Assembly (NCBI RefSeq): GCF_014337155.1 | Contig: NZ_CP060632.1 | Coordinates: 2,301,001 to 2,365,000, forward strand | Reading direction: 5' to 3' | Source: Wujia chipingensis | GTDB lineage: Bacteria > Bacillota > Clostridia > Lachnospirales > Lachnospiraceae | Length of the DNA stretch: 64,000 nt | Shown here: piece after piece, positions 57,434 through 64,000 of the stretch | Layout of the letters: each line of letters starts with the position of its first letter | How positions within the stretch are numbered: position 1 is the first letter of the stretch | Position numbers and translations under genes: made by a program | Notes under the pieces: model-generated | Told to the model about the DNA's origin: nothing | Seen by the model: only the letters and a program-made list of their open reading frames with translations | The model's database searches: none

Positions 57434-58696
57434 TTACTTGTTAAGAATTGATGTGTAAGATGCTGCGTTGTCTGTCTTAACCATGTTGATTGCAAATGCA
57501 TCGTACTCACCAGGGTTACCAAGACGGTTTGTGATGTTAGACTCTGTCTGACCATCACCACCGATGTAATCAACCTTCAGGTTCAGAAGATCATCGTAAT
57601 TCTGAAGAAGTGGCTGGTATGTTGAGCTTAAGAAGTTATCAGAAGCGTTGTAGATATCAAGCCATACCTTCTTCTCTGGGCTCTTGCTAGCATCGAGCTG
57701 CTTAGAAACCTTGTCATAAACCTTTGTTGAATCTGTGAAATCCTGGTAGTTATCTGCTGTTACTGCAATGTTCAAAGCGTAGTAAGATCTCTCTTCTGCT
57801 GAGTATCTGTAATCAACACCCTCATCAAGCTTGTTACCAGCTTCATCTGCTGTACCGATACCTGTGTCTACATCTACGCCGTCAAGTGCGTTACGAAGAA
57901 CACGGAGTGTAAGGTAAGCCTGAACGTCTGCATGCTGTGAAATTGTTCCGCCGTAGCCTTCTGCGATAGCTGCTACTGCATCGCTGTTTGCATCGTATCC
58001 AAATGTAGGAACCTTGTTGTCCTTTGCCCAAGCGTTGAACATTGACATTCCCATACCATCGTTGTTAGAAACAACTACATCGATCTGATCACCGAAAGAA
58101 GCTGTCCATGTACCGATTGCGTTACCTGCTGTTGCTGCATCCCATGTAGCACCTGCAGAGTTCTTCATCTCCTGGGAAGCAAGCTCACGGATTGTGTATT
58201 TCTTTCCATCTACTTCCAGTGTTGCATCCTGAACAACCTTTGCAGATCCATCTACGTTTGTACCGGCTGGTGCTGAATCAACTGCGCCATTTGCATCAAC
58301 GCCTGTTCCAAGTGCGGAACGGACACCTCTTGTACGTGCGATGGAATCGTTATGTCCGATATCGCCGATTGCGAGTACATATCCGATTACGCCATCACCG
58401 TTACGGTCGATCGTTGCTGCATTCTTCTTGATGTAGTCAAGTACCATCTCACCCTGAAGCTCAGCACCCTGATTCGCATCGAAACCTACATAGTAAGTAT
58501 CTTTGTTAAAGTTAAGGGCTGTTTTGTCAAGCTCTCCTGTTGATGAGTTAGAAGGCTGACGGTTGTACCATACAAGCGGCTTATCCTTGTTTGCAACTCC
58601 GCTTGATGAAGAACCTCCACCTGATGATCCACATCCTACCATTGACAGTGCCATTGTTGCTGCTGCGATTACAGCTAAGATTTTTTTCTTCTTCAT
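57434..58696 (-). CDS. mglB: Galactose-binding lipoprotein MglB, circularly permuted
   Basis: Lipoprotein of 420 residues, lipobox SMVGC with Cys22 and a Gly/Ser linker. The mature part begins at PLVWYNRQPS (40-49), which matches the middle of E. coli MglB (VVFFNKEPS). It continues in order: YYVGFDANQGAELQGE, calcium loop DRNGDGVIG, IGDIGHNDSIARTRG, VVVSNNDGMGMSMFNAW and TFGYDANSDAV. After a linker near 325-342 the last 78 residues (VWLDIYNASDNFLSSTYQP, DGQTESNITNRL, YDAFAINMVKTDNAAS) match what is the N-terminus of E. coli MglB. All parts of the fold are present but rotated. As first gene of mglBAC it is the transport binding protein. GGAGG precedes the ATG. Confidence 0.93.
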   Translation of the reverse strand: MKKKKILAVIAAATMALSMVGCGSSGGGSSSSGVANKDKPLVWYNRQPSNSSTGELDKTALNFNKDTYYVGFDANQGAELQGEMVLDYIKKNAATIDRNGDGVIGYVLAIGDIGHNDSIARTRGVRSALGTGVDANGAVDSAPAGTNVDGSAKVVQDATLEVDGKKYTIRELASQEMKNSAGATWDAATAGNAIGTWTASFGDQIDVVVSNNDGMGMSMFNAWAKDNKVPTFGYDANSDAVAAIAEGYGGTISQHADVQAYLTLRVLRNALDGVDVDTGIGTADEAGNKLDEGVDYRYSAEERSYYALNIAVTADNYQDFTDSTKVYDKVSKQLDASKSPEKKVWLDIYNASDNFLSSTYQPLLQNYDDLLNLKVDYIGGDGQTESNITNRLGNPGEYDAFAINMVKTDNAASYTSILNK

Positions 58697-59003
58697 ACTC
58701 TTTCCTCCTATGAATGAAATACTTGTTGAAATGTTCCTTCGTACTTTTTGTTCATTTTGTACATTTTTTTTGAATCATTCCCTGTCTCATTGACTAAATT
58801 CATTATATTTGGAATGAGGTCCGGAAAGAATAGAATATTTTTGGATATATTAGCAATTTTTTTTGATTATATGAAATTTTTATATGAATTTTGACGAATC
58901 TGTCCGTGATCACCTCGAAATTGCACAAAAAATTTCGTTTTTCTCATGATTTTGAAGCATATTTGCCAACTTTTTTCGGATCACGTCTTTCTTCTATCGT
59001 ATT
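58697..59003 (-). promoter_or_regulatory. mglBAC promoter region
   Basis: The 307-base gap is AT-rich and holds no gene. On the minus strand TATAAT (58807-58802) is preceded by a weak -35 (TTCTTT at 17 bases), which suits an activator-dependent promoter. The adjacent YesN-type regulator is the obvious candidate. I find no clear repeat pair for it. Confidence 0.5.
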
Positions 59004-59957
59004 CTACATTTTTTTCATCTTATATTTTTTCCGCTGCCCCTGTATTTCTGTAAAGCCAAATGCCAGAACGCCGACCATACCAAACGCCATCATTTTGATA
59101 AGGCTTTCATAATAGATATCCATGTTGCCAGACCATCTCATAAGCTCCTTCGCATGTACAAAACAGCTTTGGAACGAAGAAGCTCTATAGTAGTAATCTG
59201 AAAGTTTAGACGCCTGTATCGCCATTGCCATGTCTACCCGGAATGCCAGATATAGCCATGCAGCTGATACCGCAACACACAACAGAAAACTTATGGTCGA
59301 CAGCTTTTCGCCTTTCCACTTATATCCATAGATAACCGCGACTCCCATCGCAAGCCCGGCATAGCTTGACACGAATCCAATGCGTGCGATCAGGAAAATC
59401 AACAGCGCACCCAGAACGCCACCACCAATCGCTCCGAGCAGACCGAGTGCATAATTTTCACGCACAACATAATCCTCTTCCTGGTTCAGTTTCAACGCAT
59501 ATTCCGTCATCTTCGCAGATTCCTCATTTAAAAAGGAATAGCCATCCTCCACCTGATAGACATTCGTTGGCCCCTGCACGCCCCTGGCATCACAATTATA
59601 ATATTGATATCGTTCAAATTGCGTGATCATACCTTCTATCAGATTCTTGATCAATTGCACGTTCTTTTTTGTGCCACCACGAACCGGAACATATACCGCA
59701 ATGCTAAATCCTTTCGGTATGATCCTGCCGCCGCTCGGAAGTACCGCGCGCATCGTTCCCCACACATCGACAGATGCTGGTGTCTGATCGTTGGAAACCG
59801 AAAATGCAACCATCATCATTTTTTTGCCGGAACCGGTACCCGGTTTCACGACATATGTATATCCCCGGTACACGCCATGCAGCTGGCTTCCCATTCCTGT
59901 CCGTGTTGCCTGCAGTTCCCCGGCTAATTTCGTTAAGATTCTTCTATTCGATGCCAT
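59004..59957 (-). CDS. Membrane protein of unknown function
   Basis: Protein of 317 residues. A soluble N-terminal half (ASNRRILTKLAGELQATRTG, YVVKPGTGSGKKMMMVAFSV, SIAVYVPVRGGTKKNVQLIK) is followed by four or five helices from about residue 180 (GLLGAIGGGVLGALLIFLIA, VSSYAGLAMGVAVIYGY) and a basic tail (RKKYKMKKM). Conserved-looking in style but I recognise no family. Start at ATG 59957 after GAGGAGG. Confidence 0.7.
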   Translation of the reverse strand: MASNRRILTKLAGELQATRTGMGSQLHGVYRGYTYVVKPGTGSGKKMMMVAFSVSNDQTPASVDVWGTMRAVLPSGGRIIPKGFSIAVYVPVRGGTKKNVQLIKNLIEGMITQFERYQYYNCDARGVQGPTNVYQVEDGYSFLNEESAKMTEYALKLNQEEDYVVRENYALGLLGAIGGGVLGALLIFLIARIGFVSSYAGLAMGVAVIYGYKWKGEKLSTISFLLCVAVSAAWLYLAFRVDMAMAIQASKLSDYYYRASSFQSCFVHAKELMRWSGNMDIYYESLIKMMAFGMVGVLAFGFTEIQGQRKKYKMKKM

Positions 59958-60032
59958 CCGGCAAATTCCTCCTCTACTTGACACTTACGTTTCATCATAT
60001 TTCCTTTTCACAGGGATAGCAAGTTTTATTTT

Positions 60033-61589
60033 CTATACAGCCAGACGGCTGAACTCTTCCAGATTCCATACCTTCGTCACAATATCCGAATAAAATTCCG
60101 GCTCATGACACACCAGCAGCACCGAACCGTGATACTCTTTCAAAGCACGCTTTAACTCGTCCTTCGCTTCCACGTCCAGATGGTTCGTCGGCTCATCTAA
60201 GATCAGAAGATTTGTCTCCCGGTTGATAAGCTTACACAGACGTACCTTTGCCTGCTCTCCACCACTTAAGACCCGCACCTTGCTCTCGATATGCTTCGTC
60301 GTGAGTCCGCATTTTGCCAGTGCCGAACGCACCTCGTACTGGGAATATCCCGGAAATTCCTGCCAGATCTCCTCCAGACAGGTATTGTCCGTGCCTGCCA
60401 TCTCCTGTTCAAAATATCCCTTGTACAGATAGTCGCCCAACTCAACCTTGCCGGATAACGCCGGAACAATACCGAGCAGACTCTTCAACAACGTACTTTT
60501 ACCAATTCCATTTGTTCCAATAATTGCAATCTTCTCGCCGCGCTCCATCCGCAGATTGATCGGCTTGGAAAGCGGTGCATTCTTATCGTATCCAATCACA
60601 AGATCCTCTGTCTCAAACAGCATCTTGCCCGGTGTCCGGGCTTCCTTGAAATAAAACTCCGGCTTTGGTTTCTCCTTGGCAAGCTCGATCACGTCCATCT
60701 TGTCAAGCTTCTTCTGTCTCGACATCGCCATATTTCTTGTGGCAACCCGCGCTTTGTTTCTTGCCACGAAATCCTTCAGCTCATTGATTTCCTGTTGCTG
60801 TTTCCGGTAGGCTGCCTCCTGCTGTGCCTTCTTCGCCTCATAAACTTCCAAGAACTTATCGTAGTTTCCGACGTAGCGGTTCAGCTCCTGATTCTCCATA
60901 TGATAGATGATATTTACAACATCATTTAAAAATGGAATATCATGGCTGATTAAGATAAATGCATTCTCATACTCCTGCAGATACCGCTTCAGCCACTCAA
61001 TATGCTCCGCATCGAGATAGTTCGTCGGCTCGTCCAAAAGCAGGATTTCCGGTTTCTCCAAAAGCAGCTTCGCAAGCAGTACCTTCGTACGCTGTCCGCC
61101 ACTTAAATCCGTCACATCATGGTCAAGCCCCAGTTCCAGAAGTCCAAGTGCCCGCGCCACCTGTTCGACCTTCGCATCGATCATATAAAAATCGTGGTTC
61201 GTCAGCATATCCTGCAGCGTACCAACCTCTTCCATCATCTCCGCGATTTCATCGTCCGTCGCATCTGCCATGCTCTCATAAATCTCGTTAATATTCTGCT
61301 CCATATCAAATAGATACGAAAAAGCGGACTTCAGAACATCCTCGATCGTCATGCCCTTCTCCAGCACGGCATGCTGATCCAGATATCCAACCCGCACATG
61401 TTTGTTCCATTCCACCTTGCCTTCATCCGGTGCAAGTGTGCCGGTCACGATATTCATGAACGTACTTTTTCCTTCGCCATTCGCGCCGACCAGACCGATA
61501 TGCTCGCCCGCAAGCAGGCGGAATGATACATTATTAAAGATTGCACGATCGCCAAAACCGTGCGTTAAGTTCTCAACATTTAAAATCAT
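60033..61589 (-). CDS. ABC-F family ATPase
   Basis: Soluble protein of 519 residues with two ABC domains and no membrane part. Domain 1 has GANGEGKST, LSGGQRTK and ILLLDEPTNYLD; domain 2 has GTNGIGKST, LSGGEQAK and LILDEPTNHLD. A charged inter-domain linker (KKAQQEAAYRKQQQEINELK) separates them. ABC-F proteins bind the ribosome and act in translation control or antibiotic protection; this uniform type is more like the housekeeping YkpA/Uup group. The start is ATG 61589, just inside the end of a palindromic element and without a good ribosome site. Confidence 0.92.
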   Translation of the reverse strand: MILNVENLTHGFGDRAIFNNVSFRLLAGEHIGLVGANGEGKSTFMNIVTGTLAPDEGKVEWNKHVRVGYLDQHAVLEKGMTIEDVLKSAFSYLFDMEQNINEIYESMADATDDEIAEMMEEVGTLQDMLTNHDFYMIDAKVEQVARALGLLELGLDHDVTDLSGGQRTKVLLAKLLLEKPEILLLDEPTNYLDAEHIEWLKRYLQEYENAFILISHDIPFLNDVVNIIYHMENQELNRYVGNYDKFLEVYEAKKAQQEAAYRKQQQEINELKDFVARNKARVATRNMAMSRQKKLDKMDVIELAKEKPKPEFYFKEARTPGKMLFETEDLVIGYDKNAPLSKPINLRMERGEKIAIIGTNGIGKSTLLKSLLGIVPALSGKVELGDYLYKGYFEQEMAGTDNTCLEEIWQEFPGYSQYEVRSALAKCGLTTKHIESKVRVLSGGEQAKVRLCKLINRETNLLILDEPTNHLDVEAKDELKRALKEYHGSVLLVCHEPEFYSDIVTKVWNLEEFSRLAV

Positions 61590-61601
61590 CTGTTTTTGTT
61601 C

Positions 61602-61879
61602 TGCGAAACATATTGTGAATTGTGTATATGTCCGTGCCACATTCTGATAATATAAGATGTATTGAAACCAAGAAGTTCTAGATGTTCTGATTTACCTTCT
61701 GATACCGAACGCAACCACCGCCAATTCGCCATCCATGGCTCAGTGGCGGTTTGTTTGAACATCGTGTTCAAACATTGCTATTTTACTTACAGAACATCAA
61801 GTACTTCTACGTTTCAAACATATTTATATTATCAGAATGTGGCACTTCCATATATATACAATTCACAATACGTTTTGCA
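61602..61879. mobile_element. Palindromic MITE-like element, copy 2
   Basis: Inverse-oriented relative of 28860-29149. Its ends TGCGAAACATATTGTGAAT and ATTCACAATACGTTTTGCA pair, and so do CCACATTCTGATAATATAA and its complement further in. The shared core has GATGTTCTG, TTTGAACACGATGTTCAAA and the hairpin ACCGCCA with TGGCGGT around GAGCCATGGA. The outer arms differ from copy 1 but are self-complementary. The element ends 13 bases before the ABC-F start. Confidence 0.8.
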
Positions 61880-61948
61880 AGTTTCTCCTCTATTTTTTTA
61901 TTGAACCATTCTTTTTACCTTGTTGCCAGATGTAAAAGTCCAGCCAAA

Positions 61949-62332
61949 TTATTTATTTTTCTTGTTTTGCTTGTCTGCCTTGTTCACGCCAAGCAAGCCC
62001 TTGATGATGAATCCGACACCGACGCCGATTGTGCCGAGGATCAGTGCCAGCTCCAGACCGGACATATAACGCATGGATATGTTCAGTGAAATGACAAGGC
62101 ATACAAAAAATGTAATGCACAATCCGATCAGTGAAAGTCCGGTCAGCATATTCGGTTTTACGATAAATGCGATAAATGCAACTACGATCAGAACGATCAG
62201 AATCCCACCTACATTCACACGCCCCATGCGGTAAAATAAAGTGAAGCTGCTCACGACAACGTTTTGCAAGAAGATGATCACCCCGATGATTGTAAGTACG
62301 ATTCCTAATAAAAACTGCAATAATTCTTTCAT
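61949..62332 (-). CDS. Small membrane protein
   Basis: Protein of 127 residues with four predicted helices (LLQFLLGIVLTIIGVIIFLQ, VGGILIVLIVVAFIAFIV, LIGLCITFFVCLVISLNIS, LALILGTIGVGVGFIIKG) and a lysine/asparagine-rich tail. GGGAGG precedes the ATG. No family recognised; may act in envelope functions. No operon partner is evident. Confidence 0.75.
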   Translation of the reverse strand: MKELLQFLLGIVLTIIGVIIFLQNVVVSSFTLFYRMGRVNVGGILIVLIVVAFIAFIVKPNMLTGLSLIGLCITFFVCLVISLNISMRYMSGLELALILGTIGVGVGFIIKGLLGVNKADKQNKKNK

Positions 62333-62412
62333 TCGTTCCTCCCTATTTTCTCTTAGAAAATGATTACATACTTATGTCTGATTCTATCATACTTCGACAA
62401 AGCTGTACACAC

Positions 62413-62459
62413 AAAAAACTGCTGCCAATGCTTGCATAACTTAACATTGACAACAGTTT
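62413..62459 (-). terminator. Terminator of the 62490-63257 gene
   Basis: AACTGTTGTCAATG pairs with CATTGGCAGCAGTT, followed by TTTTTG on the minus strand. Confidence 0.85.
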
Positions 62460-62489
62460 CATTCTATCTTTATCAACAACTTTTATATC

Positions 62490-63257
62490 CTATCCATGCA
62501 GGCGCACCGCTGCCGCGATCCTTCCGGCAATCCACATGACCGACGCTGCGATCAGGAATATCAGAACAAAGCCATTCACCTTTTCTTTCCAACGCATCGC
62601 CACGATAATTGTATCTCCGATTACGGCAATGGCTACCGGAATTACATAGAATAGATTGACTGCATTTCCTATCAGCACTTTGTACATCAAGACTGCGAAC
62701 GCTGCAACAAGTGCAAGTGAAACAACCGCCTCTATCACATGAAAGAGGATGGCTTTCTCAATTTCCGAATGATACATGACCGGAATTGCCATGGAAAATA
62801 ATATCAGGTAGATTAAAGACATCCATAACAATACACGATCTTCCGCCTGTGCGTTTACGCATGCCGTCTTGATAACCAAAGCCGCAATCAGCATTCCGTA
62901 AGATGCAAACTGGATTCCCGGAATCGTATATTCCGTATGTACCATTCCGGACACAAGAATGACTCCTGCGGTTATGGAAAGCATCCGGTAATCAATGGAA
63001 TGATACACATTTATATCCAGCGTAAATAATGATTTTAGGAACGCTGCATTCCCCACTGCCAATAAAACAAGAAATGCAGCAAGCGATAAGAACACAGCCA
63101 GATACACATAACTATTGAAGCCGCTTCCGAACAGTTTCACGTCCTTATCCCTTATAGAACGCACGATGCTCTGTACGCGTTCCGCAAATAAAATAATGAA
63201 ATATAACATAATCAGCCAGTTCATAACAACCGCGGACACTCCAACCCGTAAATCCAT
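62490..63257 (-). CDS. Multi-helix membrane protein
   Basis: Protein of 255 residues with about eight predicted helices and few charged residues, starting MDLRVGVSAVVMNWLIMLYF. AAGGAGG precedes the ATG. It begins 14 bases after the lactate dehydrogenase gene, so the two are likely co-transcribed. I recognise no family and cannot infer a substrate. Confidence 0.75.
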   Translation of the reverse strand: MDLRVGVSAVVMNWLIMLYFIILFAERVQSIVRSIRDKDVKLFGSGFNSYVYLAVFLSLAAFLVLLAVGNAAFLKSLFTLDINVYHSIDYRMLSITAGVILVSGMVHTEYTIPGIQFASYGMLIAALVIKTACVNAQAEDRVLLWMSLIYLILFSMAIPVMYHSEIEKAILFHVIEAVVSLALVAAFAVLMYKVLIGNAVNLFYVIPVAIAVIGDTIIVAMRWKEKVNGFVLIFLIAASVMWIAGRIAAAVRLHG

Positions 63258-63271
63258 GACGATTCCTCCTT

Positions 63272-64000
63272 CTATAACTCCAGCGATGCAAGAATCTCTT
63301 TCAATGCATCTGCCGATTCCTTTAATTTCAGAGCCTCTTCGCCGCTTAACTTGATTGGAATATCTGTCTCCACGCCATCTGCACCGACAATCGCCGGCAT
63401 ACTTAAGACCACATCCTCGATACCATACGCACCATGTATCATGTGTGAGACTGGCAGGATCGATTTCTCATCCCGCATGATCACCTCGCAGATTCTCCTT
63501 ACAGACATCGCGATTCCATAATACGTCGCATGCTTCCGGTTGATAATTTCATATGCACTGTTCTTTACTGCATCTGCAATCTCCCTCGTATTTTCCTTAT
63601 GCTGGTAATGTCCACGCATCTCGCACATCTCGCTTAATTCCACACCGGAGACATTTGCAGATGACCATGCAACGACTTCGCTGTCGCCATGTTCGCCCAC
63701 GATAAATGCATGCACACTCCGGCTATCCACAGACAGATGTTCACCCAGCTTATATTTCAGTCTGGCACTGTCTAACACTGTGCCGGAACCAATCACCCGC
63801 TGCTCCGGAAGTCCGGACAATTTGATTGCCACCTGTGTCAGGACATCGACCGGATTCGCTACCACAAGCAGGATTCCACTAAAATTCCGCTTTGCAATCT
63901 CCGGGATAATAGACTTGAAAATAGCCACATTCTTGTTCACAAGATCCAGTCTTGTCTCCCCCGGTTTCTGTCCGGCTCCCGCGGAGATAATCACGATTGC
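63272..64000 (-). CDS. ldh: L-lactate dehydrogenase (5' end beyond window)
   Basis: The last 243 residues of an NAD-dependent L-lactate dehydrogenase are visible. AIVIISAGAGQKPGETRLDL includes the active-site loop, VVANPVDVLTQ the substrate region with Asn, and SGTVLDSARLKYKLGEHL has the conserved Asp-x2-Arg. GEHGDSEV holds the catalytic His. GEHGDS and the substrate-loop residues favour lactate over malate dehydrogenase. It converts pyruvate to lactate in fermentation. The N-terminal NAD-binding GxGxxG lies outside the window. Confidence 0.94.
   Translation of the reverse strand, partial: AIVIISAGAGQKPGETRLDLVNKNVAIFKSIIPEIAKRNFSGILLVVANPVDVLTQVAIKLSGLPEQRVIGSGTVLDSARLKYKLGEHLSVDSRSVHAFIVGEHGDSEVVAWSSANVSGVELSEMCEMRGHYQHKENTREIADAVKNSAYEIINRKHATYYGIAMSVRRICEVIMRDEKSILPVSHMIHGAYGIEDVVLSMPAIVGADGVETDIPIKLSGEEALKLKESADALKEILASLEL

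Noticed and set aside
60033..61589. Antibiotic-resistance ABC-F protein
   Set aside because: The domain and linker layout is that of general ABC-F proteins; nothing in the sequence points to a specific resistance.

Overview
The window looks like chromosomal DNA of an anaerobic gut Firmicute, most likely a Lachnospiraceae member. This rests on gene content and style: reverse-type rubrerythrin, a clostridial bile salt hydrolase, a FeoA-FeoB fusion, an mgl galactose transporter beside a YesM/YesN-type two-component system, AGGAGG ribosome sites and a T-box leader. I ran no database search, so the lineage is inferred. Almost all genes lie on the minus strand. Exceptions are the CYTH protein and its broken copy, the DUF3137-like pseudogene, the aldose epimerase, alr and the AraC regulator.

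Layout. 1-5.5 kb: a membrane diguanylate cyclase cut by the window edge, rubrerythrin with a TTGACA/TATATT promoter and a Fur/PerR-like palindrome, murF with a DJ-1 family gene, and a CYTH protein. 5.5-19.7 kb: an accessory, AT-rich island. It holds a lone ABC exporter flanked by a 405-bp direct duplication of the CYTH gene start, an Rpn-type nuclease remnant, an XRE/LPD3-like pair with its own operator, and two AAA/DUF4143 ATPases. It also holds a decayed polymorphic-toxin locus: an EndoU-type toxin whose front is missing, a MafI-like gene, several small immunity-like genes, truncated duplicates and frameshifted remnants. 19.7-27.4 kb: lipoprotein, epimerase, a damaged sodium-pump decarboxylase beta gene, an SDR, and a MacB/FtsX-type ABC transporter with a TetR regulator and three copies of one operator.

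27.4-35.6 kb: a 63-bp tandem array, bile salt hydrolase, a 290-bp imperfect palindrome, cstA behind a T-box, feoAB, and a galactose-mutarotase-like gene. 35.5-41.6 kb: sbcDC and alr. 41.7-47.3 kb: a lactose module (GPH symporter, GH2 beta-galactosidase, divergent AraC regulator). 48-58.7 kb: a galactose module. It comprises a YesN-type response regulator, a YesM-type kinase and two extracytoplasmic sugar-binding proteins in one overlapping operon, next to mglBAC. A second 63-bp array and a perfect 21-bp hairpin lie between them. 59-64 kb: membrane proteins, an ABC-F ATPase, a second copy of the palindromic element, and a partial L-lactate dehydrogenase.

The strongest unusual signals are four. 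(1) MglB appears naturally circularly permuted: the segment that should be its N-terminal 80 residues sits at the C-terminus. (2) Two ~280-bp palindromic elements have arms that differ between copies but stay complementary within each copy. (3) Two related 63-bp arrays lie 26 kb apart. (4) MglC carries a ~220-residue charged N-terminal extension. The lac and mgl modules, the mutarotase-like gene and the sugar-sensing four-gene cassette together suggest a lactose/galactose utilisation region.
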